Positions 45,630-57,400 of a stretch of 64,000 nt of DNA are shown here, one piece after another (the first letter of the stretch is position 1; every line of letters begins with the position of its first letter). The DNA lies in assembly GCA_017551725.1 (NCBI GenBank), contig JAFZKY010000052.1, positions 1-64,000 of the forward strand, given 5' to 3'. Under the pieces are notes generated by a model. The model saw only the letters and a list, made by a program, of their open reading frames with translations, did not search any database and was not told the origin of the DNA. The position numbers were made by a program, and so were the translations under genes. This DNA is from Bacteroidales bacterium (GTDB taxonomy: Bacteria > Bacteroidota > Bacteroidia > Bacteroidales > WCHB1-69).

Positions 45630-48600
45630 ATGAAAAAGATTTTACTGACCTTGATGCTGATTTGTGCCAGTGTTTTCTCGCTTACGCTATCAGCGCAACA
45701 GACACTTACTGTGGGGGATGGAACGGAGACAAACAGTTACGTCCCTGTTTATGGGCTTTGGATGGATGATTACATTCGCGCTCAAGTAATTTATCCCTCA
45801 ACCCTATTGTCAGGTATGGTGGGCAGTACCATCACCCAAATGACATTTTATTTGTCCCAAAGTCCCTCTTCTGCTTGGACTTCCATTATGGAAATGAAGT
45901 TGGGAACCTGTTCAGATGCGACGTTTTCGGGAACAACCTTCCTTCCCGCCCCGTCTGAGACCGTCTATACGGGCACGCTGACGGTGGCGAACGGTGAGAT
46001 GACGGTTGTTTTCAGCACCCCGTTTGTCTATATGGGTGGCAACTTGCTTTTGGAGTTTGCCTCGCAAACAGAGGGCAATTACTCTTCTGCATATTTCTAT
46101 GGCATTACTTCCACAGGGTCCTCTTTGTCTGGATATAGCAGTTCTGGAGTCAGTTCTGTCACGGCCACGGCAAGGAACTTCCTGCCCAAGGCGACATTTA
46201 CGTATTCCCAGTCGTCTTTGACTTGTCCTAGTCCTACAAATCCGGTGGTTTCAGACATCACCAGCACGGAGGCCACCTTCTCCTGGACCACGGGCGGCAC
46301 GGAAACCATGTGGGATGTCTATTTGACCACATCCACAGATCAACCCGACAGCAATACGGTTCCTACAGACAATGCGATAGATACCTTTTATACGTTTTTG
46401 AATCTCAACCCCAACACGGTTTACCACACCTACGTCCGCGCCAACTGTGGTGGCGGTGATTACAGTTATTGGCGTTCTGCCACATTCCGCACCGACTGTG
46501 CTTCGGAAATTTCCCTTCCTTATGTGGAAGATTTTGAAAATGACGGTACCGGCACGGGCACCTATCCGAGATGTTGGAAACTCATTTCCAATGCTTCTGC
46601 CGTTGCCAACAAACCGTATATCTATGCCACAAACCATACAAGCGGAGCTAACTCCATGTATATCAACAGCACAACGAATGACTATTCCTATATAGTGCTC
46701 CCGCCTGTTGAGAACAACTATAATATGAACCAGGTGATGTTGTCGTTTGATTATGTCCATTTCACCCATCCGGATGGCAAGCTGATCATTGGTGTGATGA
46801 GTGACGACAGCACGATCACCACTTTCGAACCGATTGACACGGTGTACTCCAACTCGATGAACTATTGGAAGTTTGCCGAGGTTTATTTTGATAATTACAC
46901 GGGTACGGGCCGCCATATCGCGATCCTGTCCGACGGACGCACCACCTCTGCCGGCAACACCTTCTGCCTGGACTACCTGGAGGTGAAACCTGCGCCTACC
47001 TGCCGTCGTCCGGTAGATATTCGCATCACCGATGTGACCCCGAGCAGCATCACGCTGGAGTGGACGGGCAATGCCACCTCTTGGGAGATCGCCGTTGACA
47101 CCATCGGCTACGATGTGGATTCCGTGCAGATGTCCTACGTCATCGCTACCAGCAATCCGTTCACACTCCAGAATCTCAATACGGATTCCGAGTACGACTT
47201 GTACATCCGTGGCGTGTGCGGCAACGACCACACCGATTGGAGTGACAGAGTCCGCTTCAAGACAACGTGTTCAGAACATACCACTCTGCCCATCGTTTAC
47301 GACTTTACGGCGGATGTCTCCGGACAAAGACCGAGCTGTATGACCACCATGTCGTTCTCGTACAGCAATATGCCGATGGTGACACATTTTACCAGTGGTA
47401 CAGACAACTTCCTCTATTTCAAAACCAAAAACTCCAATGCCCAATATGCGGTTATGAGCCCGATTTCCTCCAACATCAGCCTGACGGGCCTTCAGATGGT
47501 GTTCAAAGGACAGACCACCGGTGCCGGCCAGCAGATTCAGGTGGGTGTGATGACCAATCCGTACGATCCCGCCACGTTTGAACTGGTGGACCGTTTCATT
47601 CCTTCTGTTGCCAATGCATGGGAAGAACACACCACTTTCTTTGACGGATATACGGGTACGGGCCGCTATATTGCCTTCAAGTACGACAATGTCTCCACCA
47701 CGGAATACAATTTCTATGTGGACACGATTGTGGTGGACAACATCGCCTCCTGTTTCGTTCCGCGTAACATAGAAGTCAGCAACATAACCGGTTCTTCTGC
47801 CTACATCACTTGGGATCCGGGTATCCGCGAGTTGCAGACCTCCTATACATTAGAGTATTCAGAATCGGGTCAAAACCAGTGGACACCAGTCACGGTGAAT
47901 GAAAGCAACTATCTGTTGGGCGGTCTTACACAGGTTACCTCCTACGAGGTGCGTGTGCGCTCCAACTGCCCGCTTTCCAGCACCGACTATACATACGGTT
48001 CCTTCACCACGGGTTGTAACGCCGGCGGCGAGGTGCCCGTTGGAAATGGCACGACGACAACCGCCGCCTACCCGCTCCACAATAATTGGAAATATACTTA
48101 CACACAGCAGATTTTCCTGGCTTCCGAGTTGAATGGAGCCGCTGATTTCCACAGTATTGCTTTCGAATACGCCTATTCAACGTCCATGACTTCCAAAACG
48201 AATGTGAACATCTATCTGGGCCACACGCCGGAAAGTACGCTTGCCACGACCTCCTTGGTGCCGTTTGACAGTCTGCATCTGGTGTATAGCGGTTCTTTGA
48301 ACTGCCATCAGGGTTGGAACACGTTCAACTTTGACTCTATTTTCCATTACAATGGTACCGACAATCTGGTGCTGGCGGTGGATGACAATTCCGGGGCTTA
48401 TAATGGTAGCTCTTATACATTCTATGCGCATGCTGCCGGGGCTACCCGCACGGTGTACTATTATTCTGATACGTATGATGCTGATCCTCAAAACCCGACA
48501 AGTTATTCTGGTAGCAAATCGACGGCCACCAATCGTAGCAACGTCATCTTTGGTGGCAACTGCGACAATACGGTTACTTGTATTGCGCCGAACGTGGTGG

Positions 48601-51600
48601 TGAACCACATCACGGATGTGACGGCCGATGTGCAGATTGCCGCAGGGAACACGGAGACCTCCTGGGAGGTGAGATACAAGAGTGCCGATGATACTGTTTG
48701 GACATCGTTAGGTCTGGTGAGTACCAGCAGTCTCCCCGTTACCTTGACCGGTCTCAACCCCAACACGGATTATACGGTACGGGTTAAGGGCGTCTGTTCC
48801 GCTACGGAAAACAGTAGTGAGAGAGAGGTTTCGTTCACGACGGAGTGTACGAAGATCACCACACTGCCTTATACGGAGAATTTCGACAGCTATACGGTTT
48901 CCGGTTCCGGAAAATATCCGGAATGCTGGCATATCAACAGCAATTACACCTCCACGCTGTATCCGTACTTGAACACTACCACGCCGGCTTCCGGCACCCG
49001 CTGCCTCTACTTCTACGGAACAAGCGCTTACTATTCCATAGCGGCATTGCCCACCATCGATGTGACGCAAGTGCCCATCAACCAGACCATGCTCTCCTTC
49101 AAGTTGAGAAAAACAACCGCTACCTATTTCATTAAAGTGGGTGTGATGTCCGACCCGCAGGATTACACCACCTTCGAGGAAGTGGCCGAGTTGACGCCGC
49201 TGACAAATAGCGCATGGGAAGAGTTCCATGTGCCGTTCAACAACTATACGGGCAATGGCACCTATATTGCTTTCGCTTGTTACAATGACCACGGCACGAC
49301 AGCCACGTACATGTATGTGGACGATGTGGTGCTGAATGCGCTGCCCGCCTGTCTCCCGCCTACGGATCTGACGGTGAGTGCCATTACGCAGACCACTGCC
49401 GACCTGACTTGGGATGGCGGTTCCGCCAGCGAATTTGATGTGGTGGCCGTTCCGGCCGGTTTCACGATTGACGACATGATTGCCGACAACCAGCTGCAGA
49501 CGGTTTACACCAACTCCATCAACCTTACCAACCTCAATACCGGTACCCATTACACGGTTTATGTGCGGGCCAATTGCGGCCTTGATACGGGCGTTTGGGT
49601 ACACACGGTCTTCAATACCGAGTGTGGTGAGATTTCTACTTTCCCGTATGGCGATGCCTTTGACGTGTATGGTGGAACGGGTACGGCCTACTATCCGCAG
49701 TGTTGGACCAGAAGCCTGCAGAATACCTACAGCACGCTGTATCCGTATATTTCGGGTACGCATCATTCCGGTGTGGCATCTCTCTATTTCTATGGTACTT
49801 CCTCTACTGATTACCAGCATGAATATGCCATGTTGCCGCGCGTGGCTGATGTGGATGCCAATAACGAAAACATCAATATCAGCGACCTTCAAGTGAGTTT
49901 CTGGCTGTACGGCTCGAATGTTGCCACTGAAATGCAGGTGGGCTTGATTCGTAATCCTGCTGTGGACACCACATTCGATGTGGTACAAACCTTCTCGGTG
50001 ACGACCGCCAGCACATGGGAGCCTCACACGGTGTTCTTCCGCAATTACACGGGAACGGGCCGCCATGTGGCCTTCCGTTATGTCAATAGTACTTCTTCCT
50101 ATTATAGTATGTATGTGGATGATATTGTGTTGGATAGAGCGCCGATTTGTTCGCCTGTGAACAATTTGGAGGTCTCTTCCATTGCCGGTACTTCGGCTCT
50201 TGTCTCTTGGAATGACGGTCCGATGGGTGTCACCACGGACTACACCTTGGAATACAGTGAGCATGGTCAGGATCAGTGGACGACGGAGAACAACCTCACG
50301 ACCACCAACTTTGTCCTTTCCGGCCTCAACCCGACCACCTCGTATGATGTGCGCGTGAAGGCCGCCTGCGACAACGGTTTCGAGAGCGGCTGGGTGACGG
50401 AAACATTCACCACGAAGTGCCTTGCCGGCGGCGAGATGGCTGTTGGCAATGGTACAACGACAGAATACTACTATCCGGTCAATAACCTTTACAAATACTC
50501 TTATACACAGCAGATTTATCTGGCCTCTGAATTGAATGGTGCTGCAGATATTCGAAGTATTGCTTTCGATTACGCCTATGCAACGGCTATGACTGCCAAG
50601 ACAGATGTGAAAATCTATCTGGGTCATACGCCAGCCAGTACGCTCACCACGACCTCGTTGGTGCCGTACGACAGTCTGCATCTCGTTTATAGTGGTCATT
50701 TGAACTGCCAGCAGGGTTGGAATACCTTCAACTTTGACTCTGTTTTCCACTATAATGGTGTTGACAACTTGGTGGTGGCGGTGGATGACAATTCCAACAA
50801 CTATAATAGTAGTTCCGATGTGTTCCGCGCGCACGCTGCCGGAGCCACCCGTACCGTGTACTATTATTCCGATACGTATAATCCCGATCCTCAAAACCCG
50901 ACCAGCTTCTCCGGTACCAAATCATCAGCCACCAATCGTTGCAACGTTATTTTTGGAGCCAATTGTGACAGCTTGGTTACTTGTGTGGCTCCGAATGTCA
51001 TGGTGGTCAATGTTACGGAAAACAGCGCCGACATTGTCTGGGCTGACGGTAACGGTGAGCCGGATTGGAACATCGAATACAAAAAAGCCGGTGATGCGGC
51101 CTGGACAAGCGTTGGATCTGGTCAGACATCACCTTATCAGTTGACAAACCTGTCCGCCAACACGGTTTATGAGGTCCGTATGCAGTCGTTGTGCGTCACG
51201 GGTGACAGCAGCGCATGGAATACGGTGAACTTCCGCACGGAGTGTGGTCTGATTACCATCCCGTACAGTGAAGACTTTGGCAATGAAACTGCCTCTTCCT
51301 CCTCTTATCCGGCTTGTTGGGATAGCAGAAGCACATACGTGTCCGGCACGAGCCACTATCCGTACATCAGTGCCACATATTCGCATGACCCGAATGGTAA
51401 TTCCATGTATTTCTATACGAGTTCCACTACGTATAATCTGGCCATCATGCCGAAGATTGACTCCCTTTACCCTGTATCCTCTCTGCAGGTGAAATTCTGG
51501 TTGTACAAGTCCAGCGCCAGCTACAACATGGTGGTGGGTGTCATGAGCGACCCGACAAATGTGAGCACCTTTGTGCCGGTGGATACGGTTTCCCCGACCG

Positions 51601-54173
51601 CTACCTCTTCTTGGCAGCAGTTCGCGGCCACCTTTGAGAATGTGACCAATCCTGGCCAGTACATTGCTTTCCTCTGTAGTGGCGAAATGATAGGAGCCTA
51701 TAATTACATCTATTTGGATGACATCACGATTGACATCGCACCGGCTTGCGGCGCTCCGACAGCCTTGACGGCATCCAACATCACGGCCAATGCCGCGACG
51801 ATTTCCTGGACGGATGCTCCGAGTGAAAGCAGCTGGCAGATGGTGTATGTGCCTCAGGGACAGGAACCCGATTACGCGCAGGCTCCAGTGGTGACCAGCA
51901 ACACGCAAGCATTGAGCAACTTGACCGCCAATACGGGCTATGACGTGTATGTGCGTACGGTTTGCTCCAACGGGGATGGCAACAGCGACTGGGTGAAGAT
52001 GTCATTCGCCACCATTTCCGACAATCTTGCTGTGGTGCCGTTTGTCATCGATTTCTCTGACACTACAGAAAATGCAGAATGGGGCTTTGTGAACGGATCT
52101 GCTACCAACAAATGGTACACCGGCACACCTACGGGCGACAGTCATTCTCACCTCTATATTTCGAATGATAACGGAGCTACGGCAAGTTATACCATTTCGT
52201 CTGCCGCCGGTACGGTCTGGGCTTACCGCGATGTGCAGTTCCCGCAGGCCGCCGAATTTGACCTGAGCTTCAGCTGGGCTTGCCAGGGCGAAAGCACATA
52301 CGACTACTTCAAGGTTTATATTGGGGAACCGACGTTGCCCGTTGCGTTGGGCGTACGTTTGGCTCCGACTGATACGACTTACAAACCCGCTGGCTCTGCG
52401 GAACTGGTCCAGAAGCTGAACCTCAGCGCAAACGGTGATTTCTTCAATACGGTTTTGGATGGCGCGACGTATTCCAATACCATCAAGCGTCTCTATTTCA
52501 TGTGGACTAATGACGGAGGCGGAGGATCCAACCCGCCGGCCATCATCGACTCCCTCTCCATCCAGACGAGAAGCTGTTCCGCTCCTGATATGGTTACGGT
52601 AAGTTCTGTGACCACTACAACGGCCACGCTCACGCTGGTTCCGGCAGATCAGTCGGATTCCAACTGGGAATATGTGTTGGTGGCAGCAGGCCAGACGCCC
52701 ACTTCCGCAACGCCGGTTCCCACGACCACGGCTACGGTGAACCTGACAGGCCTCACAGCCGCCACCTCCTATGACGTTTATGCGAGAACCCTGTGCTCTG
52801 ACAATACGTATTCTTCTTGGTCTCCGGTGACTTCGTTTACCACCGAATGTGGTGAGATAACGTTGCCTTACTCCGAGAATTTCGATTCCTACACGACAAC
52901 CGGCACGAGTTCACATCCGTTATGCTGGACGTATAACAGCACATACGGCAGTAGCTATCCGTATATTTCCGGTTCATACTATGCTTCCGGTAACCGTTCG
53001 CTCTATTTCTACGGTTCTACCGCAGGCACGTATTCCTTGATTGCTGCACCAGAGATTGCCTCCACGTATGCTATGAACAGGGTGAAAGTTACCGTGAAAT
53101 TCCGTCCCCCGTCCTACACGTCTATCGGTTTGATTGTTGGAGCAATGACGAATCCTATGGATGCAACCACCTTTGTTGCTATGGATACCCTTTACAACAC
53201 GTCCACGTCTGCTTTTGAACAGCACACCGTTTCGTTCGCACCTTATACGGGTACTGGTCACTATGTGGCGTTCATGTCTTATCATCCGAGCAATACTGGT
53301 GCTTTATATATGGATGATGTCCTCATTGAGGAAGACACCACCATCGCGCCTCCGACTCCGACTTGCGATGCGCCCACGGGTCTTGCCGTAGCGGCTTCTT
53401 CCATCACGCAGACTTCGGCCACGGCCACGTGGACGGCTGGCGGTACAGAAACGGCTTGGGATGTACAGGTCAAGGAGCACAGTGCCACTGCTTGGGGTAA
53501 CGAAATCCCGACGCAGGCGACCAGCTACAACATCACGGGTCTCACCGCCGGCACGCAGTACGACGTGCGCGTACGTGCCAACTGCGGCGACGCCACCTCC
53601 GACTGGACAACGGTTGTCACCTTCCAGACGCAATCCCAAGGTCCTGGACCGGATCCGTGCAATGCCCCGACGGGCCTCACCGCCACGAATATGACGAAGA
53701 ACAGCGTGGTTCTCGACTGGACGGAGAACGGCACAGCCACCTCCTGGACTGTCAACTACAAGGAAGAGAACGCCGCCCAGTGGTCCACCACCACGGCCAG
53801 CGCCCATCCGTACACGCTCACGGGTCTGCAGCCGGCAACGAACTACTCTGTGTATGTGGTGGCCAACTGCGCCAACGGTCAAAGCGACCCGTCCAACACG
53901 GCTACGTTCACTACAGAGCCGGATGGTATCGCCGGTTACGAGCAGGCTATCAGCCTCTACCCGAACCCGAACAATGGACAGTTTACAGTGAACAGTGAAC
54001 AGGGTACAGTGAATAGGGTACAGATTTATGATGTGTACGGCAAGCTGTTGAAGACAGTTGAGGTGAACGGCAATATGGCAGAACTCGATGTGAGAGAGCT
54101 CACTGCCGGCATGTATTTCGTGCGCATCAATACCGAGAAGGGTGTGGTGACGAAGAGTTTCGTGAAGAAGTAA
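45630..54173 (+). CDS. Giant T9SS-secreted modular adhesin-like protein 2
   Basis: This 2847-residue protein is the largest in the window and a paralogue of giant 1. The signal peptide (1-22, SLTLSAQ) and the first eight modules have the same order: module A, FN3, anchor-J, FN3, anchor-J, FN3, module A, FN3. Residue identity is visibly high across this stretch. It then diverges: anchor-J modules at about 1075-1240 and 1335-1505, a third module A at about 1600-1785, and further anchor-J modules at about 1875-2040, 2130-2315 (variant with NPPAIIDSLSIQ) and 2405-2565. Two closing FN3 domains and a type A sorting domain (about 2768-2847) follow. In all about three module A, seven anchor-J and ten to eleven FN3. 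Role as for giant 1: probable surface adhesin exported through SprA. Confidence 0.88.
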   Translation: MKKILLTLMLICASVFSLTLSAQQTLTVGDGTETNSYVPVYGLWMDDYIRAQVIYPSTLLSGMVGSTITQMTFYLSQSPSSAWTSIMEMKLGTCSDATFSGTTFLPAPSETVYTGTLTVANGEMTVVFSTPFVYMGGNLLLEFASQTEGNYSSAYFYGITSTGSSLSGYSSSGVSSVTATARNFLPKATFTYSQSSLTCPSPTNPVVSDITSTEATFSWTTGGTETMWDVYLTTSTDQPDSNTVPTDNAIDTFYTFLNLNPNTVYHTYVRANCGGGDYSYWRSATFRTDCASEISLPYVEDFENDGTGTGTYPRCWKLISNASAVANKPYIYATNHTSGANSMYINSTTNDYSYIVLPPVENNYNMNQVMLSFDYVHFTHPDGKLIIGVMSDDSTITTFEPIDTVYSNSMNYWKFAEVYFDNYTGTGRHIAILSDGRTTSAGNTFCLDYLEVKPAPTCRRPVDIRITDVTPSSITLEWTGNATSWEIAVDTIGYDVDSVQMSYVIATSNPFTLQNLNTDSEYDLYIRGVCGNDHTDWSDRVRFKTTCSEHTTLPIVYDFTADVSGQRPSCMTTMSFSYSNMPMVTHFTSGTDNFLYFKTKNSNAQYAVMSPISSNISLTGLQMVFKGQTTGAGQQIQVGVMTNPYDPATFELVDRFIPSVANAWEEHTTFFDGYTGTGRYIAFKYDNVSTTEYNFYVDTIVVDNIASCFVPRNIEVSNITGSSAYITWDPGIRELQTSYTLEYSESGQNQWTPVTVNESNYLLGGLTQVTSYEVRVRSNCPLSSTDYTYGSFTTGCNAGGEVPVGNGTTTTAAYPLHNNWKYTYTQQIFLASELNGAADFHSIAFEYAYSTSMTSKTNVNIYLGHTPESTLATTSLVPFDSLHLVYSGSLNCHQGWNTFNFDSIFHYNGTDNLVLAVDDNSGAYNGSSYTFYAHAAGATRTVYYYSDTYDADPQNPTSYSGSKSTATNRSNVIFGGNCDNTVTCIAPNVVVNHITDVTADVQIAAGNTETSWEVRYKSADDTVWTSLGLVSTSSLPVTLTGLNPNTDYTVRVKGVCSATENSSEREVSFTTECTKITTLPYTENFDSYTVSGSGKYPECWHINSNYTSTLYPYLNTTTPASGTRCLYFYGTSAYYSIAALPTIDVTQVPINQTMLSFKLRKTTATYFIKVGVMSDPQDYTTFEEVAELTPLTNSAWEEFHVPFNNYTGNGTYIAFACYNDHGTTATYMYVDDVVLNALPACLPPTDLTVSAITQTTADLTWDGGSASEFDVVAVPAGFTIDDMIADNQLQTVYTNSINLTNLNTGTHYTVYVRANCGLDTGVWVHTVFNTECGEISTFPYGDAFDVYGGTGTAYYPQCWTRSLQNTYSTLYPYISGTHHSGVASLYFYGTSSTDYQHEYAMLPRVADVDANNENINISDLQVSFWLYGSNVATEMQVGLIRNPAVDTTFDVVQTFSVTTASTWEPHTVFFRNYTGTGRHVAFRYVNSTSSYYSMYVDDIVLDRAPICSPVNNLEVSSIAGTSALVSWNDGPMGVTTDYTLEYSEHGQDQWTTENNLTTTNFVLSGLNPTTSYDVRVKAACDNGFESGWVTETFTTKCLAGGEMAVGNGTTTEYYYPVNNLYKYSYTQQIYLASELNGAADIRSIAFDYAYATAMTAKTDVKIYLGHTPASTLTTTSLVPYDSLHLVYSGHLNCQQGWNTFNFDSVFHYNGVDNLVVAVDDNSNNYNSSSDVFRAHAAGATRTVYYYSDTYNPDPQNPTSFSGTKSSATNRCNVIFGANCDSLVTCVAPNVMVVNVTENSADIVWADGNGEPDWNIEYKKAGDAAWTSVGSGQTSPYQLTNLSANTVYEVRMQSLCVTGDSSAWNTVNFRTECGLITIPYSEDFGNETASSSSYPACWDSRSTYVSGTSHYPYISATYSHDPNGNSMYFYTSSTTYNLAIMPKIDSLYPVSSLQVKFWLYKSSASYNMVVGVMSDPTNVSTFVPVDTVSPTATSSWQQFAATFENVTNPGQYIAFLCSGEMIGAYNYIYLDDITIDIAPACGAPTALTASNITANAATISWTDAPSESSWQMVYVPQGQEPDYAQAPVVTSNTQALSNLTANTGYDVYVRTVCSNGDGNSDWVKMSFATISDNLAVVPFVIDFSDTTENAEWGFVNGSATNKWYTGTPTGDSHSHLYISNDNGATASYTISSAAGTVWAYRDVQFPQAAEFDLSFSWACQGESTYDYFKVYIGEPTLPVALGVRLAPTDTTYKPAGSAELVQKLNLSANGDFFNTVLDGATYSNTIKRLYFMWTNDGGGGSNPPAIIDSLSIQTRSCSAPDMVTVSSVTTTTATLTLVPADQSDSNWEYVLVAAGQTPTSATPVPTTTATVNLTGLTAATSYDVYARTLCSDNTYSSWSPVTSFTTECGEITLPYSENFDSYTTTGTSSHPLCWTYNSTYGSSYPYISGSYYASGNRSLYFYGSTAGTYSLIAAPEIASTYAMNRVKVTVKFRPPSYTSIGLIVGAMTNPMDATTFVAMDTLYNTSTSAFEQHTVSFAPYTGTGHYVAFMSYHPSNTGALYMDDVLIEEDTTIAPPTPTCDAPTGLAVAASSITQTSATATWTAGGTETAWDVQVKEHSATAWGNEIPTQATSYNITGLTAGTQYDVRVRANCGDATSDWTTVVTFQTQSQGPGPDPCNAPTGLTATNMTKNSVVLDWTENGTATSWTVNYKEENAAQWSTTTASAHPYTLTGLQPATNYSVYVVANCANGQSDPSNTATFTTEPDGIAGYEQAISLYPNPNNGQFTVNSEQGTVNRVQIYDVYGKLLKTVEVNGNMAELDVRELTAGMYFVRINTEKGVVTKSFVKK
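53985..54023 (+). repeat. 7-bp tandem repeat inside the sorting-domain coding sequence, gene 2
   Basis: Units ACAGTGA, ACAGTGA, ACAGGGT, ACAGTGA, ATAGGGT, ACAG at the same protein position as in gene 1 but a different unit sequence, giving TVNSEQGTVNRVQ. The units resemble the intergenic arrays downstream. Confidence 0.75.
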
Positions 54174-54202
54174 TCCACACGCTTTATACGAACATAAAAA
54201 TC

Positions 54203-54240
54203 AAAGGAGTCGATGCCGGAAGGTGTCGGCTCCTTTTTTT
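54203..54240 (+). terminator. Terminator of giant gene 2 (conserved copy 2)
   Basis: Same 15-bp stem, GGAA loop and T-run as at 45237-45274. Confidence 0.9.
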
Positions 54241-54244
54241 AGGG

Positions 54245-54352
54245 GTCAGGGGATAGTAATCAGTGAATAGTGAATAGTTAATAGTTAATAGTGAATAGTG
54301 AATAGGGGATGGTAAAAAAGTTCAAGGTTCATGGTAAAGGTTCAAAGTTCAG
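54245..54352 (+). repeat. Intergenic 7-bp repeat arrays after giant gene 2
   Basis: A first array has units AATAGTG, AATAGTT, AATAGTT, AATAGTG, AATAGTG, AATAGGG (54265-54307). A second array of related length has AAGTTCA, AGGTTCA, TGGTAAA, GGTTCAA, AGTTCAG (about 54318-54352). No ORF. These fill the 317-bp gap together with the terminator and the next promoter. Confidence 0.7.
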
Positions 54353-54412
54353 CACCCAACTTCCAGAATGTTAAAAATCCTTCCAAAACGGGATTTATGT
54401 GCTTTATTTGTG

Positions 54413-54420
54413 TATCTTTG
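54413..54420 (+). promoter_or_regulatory. -7 promoter element of giant gene 3
   Basis: TATCTTTG, followed by a leader of about 65 bases. Its upstream sequence is not shared with genes 1 and 2. Confidence 0.6.
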
Positions 54421-54490
54421 CCGCCTTGTTTTGAAAAATAAGAGAAAGAAAATTCTTTTTTTATAACATGTTTAATTAAAATCCTTTATT

Positions 54491-57400
54491 ATGAAAAAGA
54501 TTCTACAGAAGGTCAGGATGCTGCTGATGATGACAGCTATTCTGATGATGACTTGCCTTACGGTTTCGGGTCAGATTGTAGTTACGTCATCCAATCCCTA
54601 TGTTGAAGGGTTTGAGAATGGGCTGACTGCTTGGACCCAAACGTATGACAGTCCTTCCTATGCTTGGGAACAGGCATCATCGATTTCTACGGGTAGTAGT
54701 TCTTCAGTCAATGCTTTTGGCTCGTATTGTGCAAAGTTCGCAGGAAACACATATTCCTATTACACGGCAAAGCTGATTTCTCCAGTTTTGGATCTCAGTT
54801 CATTAAACGCCGCAGAAATTTCTTTCAAACGTGTTCATGCCGACTGGACTGGAGACCAGAATGAGTTGAAAGTCTATTATCGGAATGACACTACAAGTAC
54901 GTGGGTCTTGCTTGCTTCATACAACAACTCACAAACCACATGGGAAACCACCACAATTATGTTGAACAACGTTTCCTCTACTTTCCAAATTGCCTTTCAG
55001 GGAGAGAGCTACTATGGTTACCCTATTGGCTTGGATGATATTACGGTTGCAGCCCCGCCCTCTTGTATTGCGGTATCAAACTTGCTTGACAGCACTACCA
55101 ATACCAGCGTTGTCTTGAATTGGATGAATTACAATGCAGGTGCCACCTTCACCATTTATGACATGAGCGACACCAGTATAGTGGCTTCCGGTATTATGGA
55201 TACGACTTACGAAGTGACGGGTCTCACCGCCTCCACGAATTACACTTTTGGTGTTGCTGCCGACTGCGGTGGTGGAGACATGTCGGATATAGTGACCGTA
55301 CAAATCCACACCGATGCCTGTGCCCCCTCCGACCAATGTACTTACACCATCGTTGAAAATGATAGTTATGGTGATGGTTGGAATGGTGGTGAAATCAATG
55401 TTTATTCAAATGGTACTCTTCTTGCCACCTTGGGCTTGACGTATGGTAACACTGCTACGGAGACCATAAGAGTATGTGACAACGCGACCTTGACTTTTTC
55501 TTGGGCTGCCGGTTCATATGCTGATGAGGTTTCTTTCAATATTTATGACATTAGCGGTATTTTGATTTACAGTGTTGCCGATGCCAGCAATCTGTCCGAC
55601 GGTACATTTTTTACCACTGTGGTGAGTTGTACGCCGGCAAGCTGTATGCCTGTGACGGCCCTTACTGTTGACAGCACCACAGTAAGCAGCATCTTCCTTT
55701 CCTGGACCGATGCCAACAACCAGGGTGCCACCTATACCATTTATGATATGAGCGACAGCAGTGTGGTGATCAGCGGACTTTCTACCACTAATTATGAAGT
55801 CACCACTCTTAATGCCAACACGTTGTATAATTTTGGCGTGGCAGCTGACTGCGGCGGTGGCGACATGTCGTATGTGGAGAGGGTGAGTGCGCGCACGGAT
55901 TGTGCCTTACTCTCTACTCTTCCTTACACGTGTGGTTTTGAAGCCAATGAAATCCTCTCTTCAAGCGATTATCCGATGCCTTACTGCTGGAGCAAATACA
56001 ACGATGGTGATTATTCCTACGATTACTATCCATACAGTAATAGTTCAAACGGGCGTACCGGTCGTTCCCTCTATTTCTATACCGGTACATATTCAAGTTA
56101 TGCTGACACCATGATGGCTGTATTGCCGCAATTGGATGTCACCGCTTATCCTATGAATGGCAACCAGTTGAGCTTCTGGATGCGTACCAGTTCTGATATT
56201 TACACATACAATGTGTTAGTCGGCACTTTGAGTGATCCTACCGATCCCTCCACTTTTGTGGTTGAAAGCACCATAGCCGCTACGGGTACCACCTATAACC
56301 GTTATGATGTGAATCTTACGAATGCTCCGACGGGTAATGCGTATGCCGCCATCTTGGTGCCTCGTGCAACCAACGGTGGATCAATTTTCATTGACGATGT
56401 CGTGCTGCAGACGATTCCGACATGTTCCACGCCGCTCGCTTTTGTGTGTACAGGAACCACTTCCAGTTCCGCATCCTTCAGCTGGCATGAGACAGGTACC
56501 GCCCAGGCTTGGGAGGTGGCGTATGGTGTTGCCGGCTTTAATCCCAATGATCCAAACGCCGTATTCAACACAGAAAATGCCACTGACACGGTTGTGACAG
56601 TGAATAATCTGGCAAGCGGTACATTATATCATTTCTATGTGAGAGCCAATTGTACGGCAAGCGACAACAGTGCATGGGAAGGACCTGTGGCAGCAGCTCC
56701 GGGTTCCTATAACATGCATGTTTCCGGATGGGATACGTTGTACACTTGCGGTGCTATAATATATGATGATGGTGGTGCCAACGGAATTTATTCCAATGGT
56801 TGTTCCTCTTATCTGGTTATCTATCCTGACCAGCCCGGCGAAATGGTGTCGGTAAGCGGAACATTCATGTCCGAAAGTTACTCATGGGATTACCTGATTT
56901 TCTATGATGGTGTGGGAACAGACAACCAGCTTTTCAAGACAAACCAGACCTCCGGTGTATTGTACACGATTCCTGTCATCACCTCCACCACAGGACCTCT
57001 GACTATTTATTTCAAGTCAGACAATTCTGGACAATACGATGGCTTTGAGTTGATTACCACGTGTGTGTCTTGCGTTGCCCCGACGCTGACGGCCAATAGC
57101 GTGTTGATTGACGAGGCTACCGTTTCTTGGAGTAATTTTACCGGATTGCAAACCAATTTCGAAATTGCCTATGGTCCTACTGGATTCAATCCGGATTCCG
57201 TTCAAGCCGAATCCGCCAGTGGTTACAGCCATACGATTACCGGTTTGAATCCGAACACTGCATACGATGTCTATATCCGCACGGATTGCGACAACAACAC
57301 GTATAGTTTCTGGTCTTCCGTACTTCACTTCACTACGCTTCCCGCTTGTCCGGCTCCCACGCACCTGACCATCGCCAGTCTCAATCCCACTTCTGCCGAG

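Noticed and set aside
48708..50894. Long open frame antisense to giant gene 2 (728 codons, minus strand)
   Set aside because: It is the complement of repetitive FN3/anchor-J coding sequence; its repeats are those of the sense gene and no start signal is seen.
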